From contig CM049417.1 in the NCBI GenBank assembly GCA_026929865.2, positions 14,345,001 to 14,409,000 of the forward strand: 64,000 nt of DNA. The letters run 5' to 3'. Within the stretch, counting starts at the first letter, position 1, and each line of letters opens with the position of its first letter. This DNA comes from Hyperoplus lanceolatus (taxonomy: Eukaryota; Chordata; Actinopteri; Uranoscopiformes; Ammodytidae). This document shows positions 12,604 through 48,890 of this stretch, piece after piece. The notes below the pieces were generated by a model. The model did no database searches. It saw only the letters and a program-made list of their open reading frames with translations, and had not been told where the DNA came from. Both the position numbers and the translations under genes were made by a program.

Positions 12604-13654
12604 TAGGGCTGGCCCGAATCATTCGAAATATTCGAATACTCGTTTGTTAAGTTAGTATTCAAAGCTCAATTAAGTATTCGTAATTTTTTTTTTAAATTAT
12701 TTTTATTATTATTTTTGCATGAGTATCTTAAACTGCAATATATGTGATATTGCATATGATGAAACGTCAGGATGGTTTATATTGTTAATGTTAGTATTGT
12801 TTAGCATCTATTTTTGGTTTTTGGTCTGTCTGTGTTTTATAATGGTGTCTTGTAAGCCCTTGTGGGCTGGGCATGCTAATGCATGACACAATAACAAAAT
12901 ATTCAAATCAATTCAAATCATATGTTGTCAGCAAATAATCATATTCAGATATACAAGTTATATGTACAACTTGTAAAAATAAGTTATCAAATTATTTGAA
13001 CTTTGACCTAGTTTGCCGCTGACCTTTCAAAGTGCAACCGGTTATACACCAGCTGTAGGCTACCTGACATTGTCAGAGCGAGGCAAACTAAAAGTGGCAC
13101 CAAGCTCAGTAGAGAGAGAGAGATGGAGGAAGAATAGCTTATGTGTTTCTCTTAACTTTATGACACAACACTAGCGCGATCTCGGAAGGAAAGGCAATGC
13201 TCGGAGAAATGCTAACATTAGCAAAGCTTAGGTGTTTGTGTACGTTCGCTGTGCGGCACTAATATTGCTCATCAACCGTGACTTGCTTGCATCATGGGTA
13301 TACACGGTCAATTATGGATATAATATGGACACAAAAGACTGTCAATATTGGATCTTTGTATGGATTTATAAATCCCCGAAAAGATGCATGTTACGGGATG
13401 AATTGAAAAGCTCCTGTAAGGGTTACGATGGCACAGGACAGCTAAACGTAAGGAGCTCCGACCGTTCAAAAGTTATTAAAGCATCAACAAACTACGCAGC
13501 TTGCTGTCTCGGCTCATACTTGGTTTCAGTGAGTACATTGAGATTATTAATGTCGGTTTTGATGGTGTGTTTTTTTAGAACGAGTATTCAAATACTCGCT
13601 CGGAAAATACAACGAGTATTCGAAGCCTGTAAAATGGTATTCGGGCCAGCCCTG
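12604..13654. mobile_element. Non-autonomous hAT-type element with terminal inverted repeats
   Basis: Ends are (t)agggctggcccgaat at the left and attcgggccagccctg at the right, with the subterminal motif attcgaatactcg repeated inverted inside both ends (cgagtattcgaa). CAGGGCTGGC-type ends are typical of hAT elements. An 8-bp target duplication is visible: GTGTTATT (12596-12603) versus GTGTTTTT (13655-13662), 7 of 8 matching. No transposase is left. A block at about 12770-12925 (ttgtaagcccttgtgggctg and a caat-rich tail) looks like a LINE 3' tail inserted later. The element ends 32 bp beyond the USP37-like stop codon, and it contains AATAAA on the minus strand at 12707-12702. Confidence 0.85.
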
Positions 13655-13686
13655 GTGTTTTTTTTTTGTAAAGATTTTTTTTCTTT

Positions 13687-16600
13687 CTAGCAGCTGCAGG
13701 AGTTGTTGGAGGGCTCGCAGGTCAATGTTGTTGCCTCTTCCTGCTGCTTCCTGTGCTGCAGGTCGGTGTCCTGAACTTTGCTACTGCTGAAAAGTCAAAC
13801 AACACACGTTAGCACACACGTTTAATGCTAAAGTACCCATTTACTCTATGGAAAACATATGTATTGTATTTGTATAGGAGTAGCTTTTCTCTTGCCTGTT
13901 TCTCATAGAACAGCAGGTATGCAGATCTCCGCCTGCGCTGACAGACAGACGTGCCGGTTGTCTCGCTGACCTCCTTGTCGTTGTATGTGAGCCAGCGGTC
14001 GGGCACGTCGCTGGGTTTGCGCTCCCGGTGAGCTCCGTCACAGATGTAATGTCCTGGGAGAGGAGAGGAGAGGAGAGGACGTGTTTGTTTAAGGGGACAT
14101 CTCGAGAGAACTTGAGGCTCCACCCCTTTTCGACACGCAACCCAAAACTTACCAGAGTGAGCTGACGAGCCCAGATGGTTGACGATGCTCACCAGTGAGT
14201 AGCGAGTCCTTGTCTAGAAATAAACACATTGACCGACTGTAAGCTACACAAGCAGAAGCTTTTTATTTGACTGCAGGTCCTGTATATTTGGATATTCTGT
14301 TTTTCTTTACATTTCTGTATATATGCCCAGCAAAAAAAATATTTAATATTTTCCTTGTCTTTACTGAACACCATCTTTACCTCAGTGTCATATTCATGAT
14401 TGACATGCAGCTCCCGTGATAACAAGACCGGGCTGTCCACCTTCTCCAGGGTGAAGGACGGGCTGAATCTGAATCTCTTCAGCTGGAGGATCAGCACACT
14501 GTGGACAGACAAGAGGAAGAGTGGCAGACAAGGGTGGGATCAGGAGCTGACAAGAGGACCACAGAAGGAGGGAAAGTGAGCCATGACTGCACTGTGGTTG
14601 TGTCGGATGATATAACTCACTTGGGCAGGGTCAGGAATGAACACCGCTGAGACGACTCCTCGGCACCACACTCACAATGATACTCCAGCTGGCTCTCCTG
14701 CAGCAACAAGCAGCGTTTAGGTCAAATGATTTTCTAAATCATCCTGACAAACATGTGTGTATACAAATCAACACCATTTGGTGGAGTGTGAGGATGACAC
14801 CATGCTCAACTCAGACATGCCACTTACTCTCGTGTACTGCTGCAGACACTGGCTCACCGAGCCTCCAGGCACCAGGTCTAAGGACAGGTTGACGTATTCC
14901 TCCACCGTCGGGTTTATCATGCCACATCTGCAGAATGAAAGGTCAGTTTGACTTAAAAACATCTTGATATGATAAATAATCCTGCACTCAGTCATTATGT
15001 TGAATCCAGCCCCTTCAGTATTAAAACGTTGTGTGTCTGTGTTTTCGCACCCCTTGCAGGTCCTGATGCTCAACATCTGGAAGGTGATGTGAGCGTTGAC
15101 GGGGCAGGTGTAAACAGTCCCCACTTTGACCGCTGCTGTCTGCAGGTGAACGGACAGGGACCTCAGCTGATCCAGGACCGCACTGAGGAACTCATGGGCG
15201 TCCTGCACAGATACACAGAACAAAGAAAGTTGATCGAAAATGTAAGCTTAGTTCAGGAAAGATCAGCGTGGTACTACACTGTGTACCATAGATGAAAAAG
15301 CGTACTTACTTTCTGACGGTCGTCTTTAAAGTTTGAGTTCAACTCAGCAACGGTCTTCTTAAAGGCAGCCAGGACGTCCTTTTTCTTCCTGTCCTTGTTG
15401 GAGAAGCGGCAGACTGCGACCTCCACAAACCCTCTGGAAAGAACAGAGAGAGAGAGAGAGAGAGATATTCTTCGAGTTACTTCACTGCAAAGTCAGTGGC
15501 GAAAGCAAAGTTAGAGTTGTGTGTGAGTCTGTGGAGGTGCTGCACCTGATGAGCTGAGATCTGGGGTGAGACCTCCACACCCCCTGCTGGTTGGTGACCT
15601 CCTGAATGAAATGAGTCAGCGTCAGGAGGCCTTGCAGAGTGGAGTTCATGTAACACGTCTGCGCCAGGTTGGGGAAGCTTAAACACAACAAGACAGAAGA
15701 CCAAAGTCAGCTGCTTTTCTACACCATGCACACATCACAATAGGGAAGGTTCATTAAAGTACAACTTTATAAATGGAATTACACAAACATTACACCAACA
15801 TTCACTGTGTGTATGAGTGTTCAGTGCTCACCCAAGGCGAACCAGATTCTTCCTGGAGAGGGTTTTTGTGCTGGTGGAGGTTAACTGTCCGCTGTTACTG
15901 GACTGGGCCTGTTGACTCCCACCCTGACCGGTCGGGGAACCCAGCTGTGGACTAGATGTCTTGTTGGAGGAAGACCCACTCTGGACTGCAGACTCGGGCT
16001 TCTGTTTCTGAGCACAAGAAAACAACAGAAATAAGCTGAAGAATCTTAATGTTGCTGTGACAGTTTGTACAGTTGGAAACAACAGCAAAACTCAGCTCTG
16101 TAGAACATACCTGCCGCTGAGACAAAAGCCAACGACTCCACCGAGGTTTCCTCTCCTTCTTCTCTACAGTCTCAGTCTCAGCTGAGACTGGAGTGTCAGT
16201 GGAGGGTGAAGCCTCCTGAACACCAGCTTCACCAGACTCACACTCTGAGATGGTGTCAACACTGGAGATTAAGGAAACATGTTTTAAAAATGCTTTATTT
16301 CTCTTTAAGGAGATACAATAATGAAAATCTACAGATGTTATAGACAGGTAATGAATCTCATACCTCCTCTCTATGATAGAAGATGGCAGTGTTGGCTCTT
16401 CTGCCACGACTCCAGCTTCTTCACCATCGAACTCTGTGAGGGTGTTGGTTCTGTTGATAAAGGGAAACACCACAAATGAAAAACACTACTATTTCTTGTT
16501 GAAGTGATACATTTATGGAGCAGTTGTAGAGAAGAACAGACAATGAAAAGAATCCTTTATTCAAGAATCCTTCATTACTTTTCTAAAATGTATGTCATAG

Positions 16601-19600
16601 ACAGTGAAGGAATGTCGTACCTCCTTTCGGTGTCCGAAGATGGCAGTGTTGTGTCTTCTGCCTCGTCTTCATTCTCAGTCTGCAGGTCAGCTGCACCTGA
16701 GACTGGAGTGTCAGTGTAGGGTGAAGCCTCCTGGACTCCAGCTTCACCAGACTCACACCCTGAGTCAACACTGGTGATAAGGAAACACAATGAATGACAG
16801 AAAAAACTAACTTTCTGTTAAAGTGAAAGTTTATGGAGCAGTTACAGAGAAGAATTGAATATGAGGGGCGACTTTTTAAAATAATAATCTGGATAAGATG
16901 TAATAGACAGTGAAGGAATGTCGTACCTCCTTTCTGTGGTGGAAGATGGCAGTGTTGTCTCTTCTGCCTGGTCTTCATTCTCAGACTGCAGTTCAGTTGC
17001 AGCTGAGACTGGAGTGTCAGTGGAGGGTGAAGCCTCCTGGAATCCAGCTTCACCAAACTCACACTCTGAGATGTCAACACTGGTGATAAAGGAAAACACA
17101 ACACATTTTTACAACTTCATGTTAAATTGATAAATTCATTGTGCAGTTGTAGAACCTAAAATGAAGGGAGCACTTATTCATTTTCTAAGATGTAAGTCTA
17201 AGATGTAGACAGTGATTGAATCTCATACCTCCTCTCTGTGATAGAAGACGGCAGTGTTGTCTCTTCTGCCACGACTCCAGCTTCTTCACCATCGGACTCT
17301 GTGATGGTGTCGGTTCTGGTGATAAAGGGAAAAACCACGAATGACACACACAAAAAAAAAAAATCTTGTTGAAGTGATAAATGTATGGGGTAGTTGTAGT
17401 GAAGAACTGACTGACAAGAAACCTTAATTCATTTTCTAAAATGTATGTCATAGACAGTGAAGGAATGTCGTACCTCCTCTCCGTGTCAGAAGACGGCAGT
17501 GTTGTATCTTCTGCCTCGTCTTCATTCTCAGACTGCAGGTCAGTTGCAGCTGAGACTGGAGTGTCAGTGGAGGGTGAAGCCTCCTGGACTCCAGCTTCAC
17601 CAGACTCACACTCTGAGATGTCAACACTGGAGATAGAGGAAAACACAACAAATTTAAGAAAAAACGACTTTTTGCTAAAGTGATAAATCAATTGTGCAGT
17701 TGTAGAACTTAAAATAAAGGGAGAACAAATTCATTTTCTAAGATGTATGTCATAGACAGTGAAGGAATGTCGTACCTCCTCTCGGTGTCAGAAGATGGCA
17801 GTGTTGTGTCTTCTGCCTCGTCTTCATTCTCAGTCTGCAGGTCAGTTGCAGCTGAGACTGGAGTGTCAGTGGAGGGTGAAGCCTCCTGGACTCCAGCTTC
17901 ACCAGACTCACACTCTGAGATGGTGTCAACACTGGAGATAAAGAGAAACACAGAGGATATTATTCTCTTGTATGGGCCAGTCACAGTGAAGACGCTCAAA
18001 ATTGTACTCAAGTGCTGCTGTGTCACAAATACTACAAATACTCTTTGACATAACTGCAGTAAATCACAGTTTACAAAAAACGAGTCCTATATTTTCTACT
18101 TTGTCATACTATATGAAAAAAAAACATTGAAAGTAGTTTTTTTCTTCTGTGAAGTGATGTGGTCTGATTTTTGTTTTCAGAAATAGTAAAATGTTAACTT
18201 AGGGACAGTCTAATGAACAGAAAACCATCTCCTACCTCCTCTCTGTGGTGGAAGATGGCAGTGTTCTGTCTTCTGCCTCGTCTTCATTCTCAGGCTGCAG
18301 TTCAGTTGCAGCTGAGACTGGAGAGTCAGTGGAGGGTGAAGCCTCCTGGACTCCAGCTTCACCAGACTCACACTCTGAGATGTCAACACTGGAGATAAAG
18401 GAAAACACAACACATTTAAGAAAAAAACTACTTTTTGCTAAAGGGATAAATTAATTGTGCAGTTGTAGAACTTAAAATAAAAGGAGAACATATAAATTTT
18501 TTAAGATATACAGAATGTCATAGACAGTGAAGGAATGTTGTACCTCCTCTCGGTGTCAGAAGACGGCAGTGTTGTCTCTTCTGCCTCGTCTTCATTCTCA
18601 GGCTGCAGTTCAGTTGCAGCTGAGACTGGAGTGTCAGTGGAAGGTGAAGCCTCCTGGACTCCAGCTTCACCAGACTCACACTCTGAGATGTCAACACTGG
18701 TGATACTGGAAAACACAATGAATTTTAGAAAAAAACAACTTCATGTTGAAGTGATAATGGAATAGTGCAGTTGTAGAACTTAAAATGAGGGGAGCACTTC
18801 ATTTTCTAAGATTTATGTCTGAGATGTAAACAGTGAATGAATCTCATACCTCCGCTCTGTGATAGAAGACGGCAGTGTTGTCTCTTCTGCCACGACTCCA
18901 GCTTCTTCACCATCTGACTCTGTGATGGTGTCGGTTCTGATGACAAAAGGAAACAGCACAAATGAAAAAAAAAATACATGATACATGTAGGCCTAGTCTA
19001 ACGGGGCAGTTGTAGAGAATAAACCTCTATTCATTTTCTAAAATGTATGTCAGTGAATGTCCTACCTTCTCTCCGTGTCAGAAGACAGCAGTGTTGTGTC
19101 TTCTGCCTCGTCTTCATTCTCAGACTGCAGTTCAGTTGCAGCTGAGACTGGAGTGTCAGTGGAGGGTGAAGCCTCCTGGACTCCAGCTTCACCAGACTCA
19201 CACTCTGAGATGGTGTCAACACTGGAGATAAAGGAAAACACCATAAATATAACAAAAAAAGCAACTTTTTGTTAAAGTTAAAAGCTTGTGAACGTTTATG
19301 GAGCATTTTTAGAGAAGAATTGAATATTAGGGGACGACTTTTTGAAATGATAATCTGGGTAATATGTAAAAGACAGTGAAGGAATCTAGTACCTCGTTTC
19401 TGTGGTGGAAGATGGCAGTGTTGTATCTTCTGCCTGGTCTTCATTCTCAGGCTGCAGGTCAGTTGCAGCACTAAGTTGAGCCTCCTGGTCTTCACACAGA
19501 GACTCTGTGATGCTGTCCTCTGCTCTGTTGGCTAGAACAACTAGCAGACATGTTATGAACAGTGAAGGGACCTGGTACCTTCTCTCTGGGGCAAAAAAAG

Positions 19601-20498
19601 ATGGCAGTGTTGTCTCTTCTGCCTCGTCTTCAGTCTCAGTCTGAAGTTCTGTTCCAGCTGAGACTGGAGTGTCAGTGGAGGGTGAAGCCTCCTGGACTAC
19701 AGCTTCACCAGACTCACACTCTGAGATGGTGTTAACACTAGAGATGAATAGAAACACTCATGTTATTCTCCTGTAATGTGCAGTCACAGTGAAGCCAAGA
19801 GGGTGAACTACATGAACCAATGTAATGTGATCAGCTGAAACAGAAACAAATATTAAAAGCATCTCTTAACCTCGGTTCTGTAGCAGAAGTTGGTGGCTTT
19901 GTATCTTCTGCCAGGTCTACCACCACAGGAGTCTGCTGTTTGGTTTTCTGTCAGATATAAAGACATAAACCAAGTTAAATACATTTGAGACAGACAACAA
20001 TAGCTGCACCAGTTTAGTCAGGGGTTTTCATTTGCAACATTCAGCTCTGATAAACATACCCTCTTACAACAGGGCCATCTACGCCACCAGGAAACTTTCT
20101 TTGTGTTACCCCTCGGGCCTTCAGTTGGGAGTGAGACTGCGATGGCAGCTGGGACACTGGTAATCAAGAGAAAATATTGATTATTTAGATGTGTACTGTA
20201 GCCTAAATGACCTTAAATTAGATATTGAAACACATTTTTAAATGACTTATGACAAAAACGGTGTGAGTGTGTATCAGTGTTGTGTAAAAATGTGAATAAA
20301 AGCATTATATTACCCCTTTCTTGGGCTAGAGCTCTGCTCGTCTCCAGAGTCCTCATCATCTTGATATTGTTTCTGTTCAAAATGAATAAAATCAGAAATG
20401 ATTAAATACGACAGACACATAACAAGTCAAACCAACAGTTTAGAAAGCAAACTTTGCTGCGGTACCTTCTGTCGTCTGCAACAAGGGTAGCAAAACAT
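13687..20498 (-). CDS. USP37-like ubiquitin-specific protease with a tandem exon array
   Basis: Cysteine deubiquitinase of the USP37/26/29 type. Coding exons (minus strand, 5' to 3'): 20498-20466, 20372-20314, 20156-20060, 19947-19871, 19737-19579, 19524-19393, 19221-19066, 18936-18850, 18696-18544, 18388-18236, 17931-17776, 17626-17474, 17315-17229, 17079-16927, 16770-16621, 16450-16364, 16261-16111, 16007-15832, 15677-15546, 15433-15310, 15202-15051, 14927-14828, 14697-14621, 14498-14381, 14213-14153, 14053-13896, 13770-13687. Phases agree throughout: 3225 nt, 1074 aa. Catalytic Cys748 lies in LAQTCYMNST, His996 in GHYICDG and Asp1020 in WLTYND; Cys pairs CKGCG and HCECG suggest the USP zinc ribbon. 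The N-terminus MFCYPCCRRQKK is Cys-rich and could be lipidated. There is no room for the N-terminal PH domain of USP37. All catalytic residues are present, so it should be active. The last intron has a GC donor. Confidence 0.92.
16364..19737 (-). repeat. Tandem array of 12 duplicated exons inside the USP37-like gene
   Basis: Twelve successive exons are copies of two types. Long units (19737-19579, 19524-19393, 19221-19066, 18696-18544, 18388-18236, 17931-17776, 17626-17474, 17079-16927, 16770-16621) encode about 50 aa, e.g. SECESGEAGVQEASPSTD, then TPVSAATELQ, then ENEDEAEETTLPSS. Three short units (18936-18850, 17315-17229, 16450-16364; each 87 nt) encode ESDGEEAGVVAEETTLPSS-like peptides. 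Every unit starts and ends in phase 2, so copies can be added or lost without frameshift. The introns are copied too: the stretch before each donor (agacagtgaaggaatgtcgt on the plus strand) recurs. The next exon, 16261-16111, begins as a long unit and then leads into a basic Trp-rich linker. The array gives 542 of 1074 residues, strongly acidic and Ser/Thr-rich, probably disordered. Confidence 0.92.
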
Positions 20499-21062
20499 AC
20501 TTGCAGTGGTGGATAATAGGCTAAATAAAAGGCAATTAAGTTAAGTTTGGGAAAGAACTTCTGTATCTGGCTGTGATATTGAAGGTCAGTTAATGGAATG
20601 AGAATATCTGCTCCAGTGTGATCTTCCCTTAGAGTTTAGAATGTGGCCCATTATGACATCAGACGGAATCACATTGTTACACTGATAGAATTTGAATAAA
20701 TTAGAATGCAATAGGTTAAGACTTTTGTTTGTTTTTAAATCCAGACAGAAAAAAAAATCATATTCATGGATGTGATAAGTTTCATATACTGTTTGACAAT
20801 GGCACATTTGGGTTATTTTTGATTTTCCAAAATCAGCTTTTCAATTAAATAAAAAATACCTAAAAACTATCAAGTGCTTCACCTACTAGGGCAGTTATAC
20901 ATTTGTGAATAATACATTTTTACTGGTATATAAGTTCAGAAGTCTCAAGTGAGACATACCAACAAATCATGACATTGTGCAAAAGAAATTGGTTATTGCA
21001 GGCCACGAAGAAAGATATTGTGTTTACTTTTGTGTCAATGAATGTACACTCAATTGACTAAC

Positions 21063-21850
21063 CTATTTGGATAATTCACTCCCCATTCCAGCCCAGTGGA
21101 TCTTTGTGTCCTAAGGGCAACGCAAAATTGAGGAATTATCTCCCCCACTGATAGACGGATCTGAAATGACAGTTTTAACAAATTGTTAGTTAACATGACT
21201 CAGTTGCTGGTGACATCTAGAGATTGATCATAAACGCAGTAAATACAATTGCTAGCTGACAAACACAAAAAAAAATATATATTGTTCAAATCATACAATC
21301 AAGACATCCTTTAATAAGGTCATTACTTCATGCACTAGTTACAAAAAACACAGATAATAAAGGGTCCATACATAAAGCATAGATGTTTGAAATGTAATTT
21401 TGATGCTAAAGAAGACTCAATACAATCCGAGTCTAGCGGCTGTCATGGCTTAATTATAGCCTGAGCTAGCTTTGTTTCAACCCTGATTTTCACACGACGC
21501 TGAAGTTGGCATCCTTTCCACTAAGCTAGCTAGCTAGCTATAACAAATTAAACACGTTTTTTTTAAATTACATTCACACAAGACAACATACTTCCATATT
21601 TGACTTTCTTTTCTCTCCCTCTCCGTTTTCTTTTTCTTCACCTGAATGCCTGGATATTCTCATTATGAAGACATTACTACTTGCTGTAGTTTGGTCTGGC
21701 TTTGCGAGACTATGAAGACATAGAAAAGGACCTGTATCTCTTGATTTCTGTCCATCAGTCAGTTGCATGGGTCAGTCATAGTACTTTGCCCACTTCTTAT
21801 TTCCCGCCTCCGGGATTTAGACTGGCGCGAGAAAAGGGTGCAAAGCTATT
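21063..21850 (-). promoter_or_regulatory. 5' UTR exons and E2F-like promoter of the USP37-like gene
   Basis: Minus-strand splice signals support non-coding exons 21160-21063 (acceptor tcatttcag, donor AAATAG|gttag) and a first exon ending at 21642 (CATTCAG|gtgaag), joined to the start-codon exon 20520-20466 (acceptor tttatttag). Upstream lie TTTCCCGCC (21800-21808) and TGGCGCGAGA (21823-21832), both E2F-type sites, which would fit cell-cycle control as reported for USP37. An upstream ORF opens at 21768 and would close in the second exon after splicing, so translation may be dampened. Start sites are inferred. Confidence 0.5.
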
Positions 21851-21884
21851 TCTTTGTTCTGTTCTTAAGGATGGAAAATTAAAA

Positions 21885-22046
21885 ATGACCAGCGCCCTAA
21901 ATTTTATCCTATTTTATTACTGTTATCTCTGCTCATTATGTTATCCTGTAATTGTGTTTATTGTGTGCTAGTCGTCACTGTAAATGAGGGAAACCTCAGT
22001 GTCTTTCGAGTGAAAATAAAGGTTATTGATTGATTGATTGATATAT
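21885..22046 (+). repeat. LINE-type 3' tail with GATT repeats
   Basis: The stretch gtaaatgagggaaacctcag, then gtgaaaataaaggtt followed by a (GATT)n run, has the look of the 3' end of a fish LINE inserted between the two divergent promoters. Only the tail is present; no coding part was recognised. Confidence 0.45.
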
Positions 22047-22498
22047 TTAATTTGAGCAGGTTACCAGTCTCTCGGTGTATGAAATGTTCTTAGCTATTAT
22101 TCAAAAAAACACTCTGGGATGAAGGTATGCTAGTTTTTAGGTTTTTCCTTAAACGGAGACGGATGTAGTGGGACTGTAGTCATCTAGCTCTCCCTGCTGT
22201 GCTTTCTTTATATATCCATGGCTGTGCTGTGCAGTGTGCAGCGCTCTCTGTTGGCGGGAGTAGCATACCAATGTAATATCAGGGCGTTTCGGGCATGGAC
22301 ATATAAAGAGGTTTCGGGGCGTATTTATAGGTCCATGGGCGTCTCCACTCTTAGAAAGAGGGAAATACACCGCTGTCGTGTTTGTGAGAAGTCCCTCCTT
22401 TTAGTTTTACTTTGACCGCGGTGGCTGGTGATCGGAGCGTTTCAACGGCTTCCCGTCTACACATCAGCAGCACCTGGTAGCACCGGTCATTTCCATCA

Positions 22499-47243
<24,745 letters not shown>

Positions 47244-47404
47244 AAATCCAGGTAACGTTAAATGTTTCATAATGCAGTTCATTTGCTCTATGTCCATTTC
47301 CATTCCTGTGTCTTCTATGTAACTTTGGGTGTGTCAGAGTTGAGTGATCATACAGTATAGGTATATACAGTATACTCATAACTGAATAAACAAACTTTCC
47401 TCAC

Positions 47405-47690
47405 AGAGGGCACAAATGCGATCCCTGGAACAAAGTTCGAATTTAGAAAAAGTTACTGTTTCACTATTGTTGTTCACAGCAGCAGAGCCCACAGTTTGGT
47501 TTACAAACATATTCTAGTCTTACTTTTTTGTTCTAGGTTCCTCAAAATAATTTTCTTTTGGTTGATGATATTATTATGAAATACTCAGAGAACACCATGT
47601 AGAGTAAATGGTTTACAAAACATAAATGCAGGCTCTTGCAAATGTAAAGAAATCCCCCCTTCCCTTGAAACTACATATCGCACCTTTTAA
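47405..47690. mobile_element. MITE copy 2 (inverted relative to 33801-34139)
   Basis: Reading leftward from the aaaaggtgcgatatgtagtt end (47690) it follows the order of copy 1 at 33801: gcaggctct, gttttgtaaacc, cctca(a/g)aataat, gtttgtaaaccaaactgtgg, gctgctgtgaacaa, and gttccagggatc. It lies between the two candidate terminal exons of rell1 and ends 26 bp before the acceptor at 47715. Confidence 0.75.
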
Positions 47691-47715
47691 CGTTTATCTC
47701 TTTAAAATTCTACAG

Positions 47716-48890
47716 ATTTCAAAATGGTGGAGATAAAAGGACATCTGGAAGTCTTCTCGTACAAAAAAACTAAACAAAGAAGAAGACAGAGTGGACCCGG
47801 GAGTCACTCTACTCCACAAGGGGAACACACAGGGCCGCCAAGGCAGCAGTCAGGGCAGGCGCCAGAGTGACTGTGTAGGGTCAGAGTTATACAAGAAGGA
47901 AGTACGGCGGTGTTTGTTCGTGATACGCTGCCATTTCCTCCCTAGAATAGATTTATAATAGTGCCTTGCTCAAGGGGCTTTAAAGCATGGGGGCAGCTTC
48001 TCGATATCAAGAAAAGCCTTAAATCAGAGCATTTCAGCCAAAGGACTACAGTTTTTACAATTGTTTTTACCCAACATGCAGCTGTGGTCCATCCTGTGTG
48101 TACATTTGTGTATGTTTTGTATATGGATGTATGGAAGAGTGTTTCTTGTCATCATCAGTCAGTTTACTCATAAAGTCGCGCACAAGGAACAGTTAAAGTA
48201 CATGTTGAAAAGACAGTGTTATTTTGATCTTAACAGCAAACCTTAAACCTGCCCAACCCTTAAAAGGTAACAGCTGACCTGTTGTATTTCCCTTCTTTCA
48301 TTTTCCCATGTTTCAGAGAGGCATTTTGAAATCTTTAAATCCGGTGAATAGATTATGTTTTGGTTGTAAAACACAACATCATGGACATATTATGAACTCA
48401 TAAAATGGCTTTAACACCTTTTTGTTCTTTAAGCTCTGTTTTGGTGTCCACCTCTAAGACCTGGGCGTTTACCCCAGCAGAACATTTCGAATGAAAAGAT
48501 GCGCCAGTTGCATTGTGGGAAATGTAGTATGGTGATTTTGACCCAAACTATAAACTAAAAGTCAGTACTTTACAGCCTTTGCTGCTTTGATTTTTATTCC
48601 TTTTTTATATTCTGTCCTGTAACTTTATGGAAGCCCTTTAAAAGCCCATGTTGGGTAACTCATAAACATCCAAATATATATGTTATTGCCCCAGTTTTTA
48701 GTGATGAAAATGTATATTTTTTAAATGTATTAAGTGTCATTATTCATTGTGCCTCGTTATTTTTTTTTTAAATACCTTTTTGTTGATCTTATTCTTGGAC
48801 AGTTTGCTGTGTTTTTTTATTGTGTCATGAAAGATGGGTGGGGAAAAAAGGCAAATAAAGAAGACTAATACATATCGACCAATAAATATT
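47716..48890 (+). other. rell1: rell1 3' UTR and polyadenylation signals
   Basis: After the candidate terminal exon the sequence is AT-rich and non-coding up to AATAAA at 48854-48859 and a second AATAAA at 48881-48886. The leader peptide-coding choices for the last exon (47208 or 47716) both feed into this region. No other plus-strand gene begins here. The exact cleavage site is not determined. Confidence 0.5.

Noticed and set aside
13232..13690. 152-aa plus-strand ORF
   Set aside because: It lies inside the hAT relic and runs antisense over the USP37-like terminal exon; no family likeness.
16100..19740. Regularly spaced repeats resembling a CRISPR or satellite array
   Set aside because: Each unit is an exon with splice borders and an open, in-frame product; spacers are duplicated introns, and the host is a vertebrate.
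21574..21768. 64-aa minus-strand ORF MQLTDGQKS in the USP37-like 5' region
   Set aside because: After splicing to the next leader exon it hits a stop; best seen as an upstream ORF.
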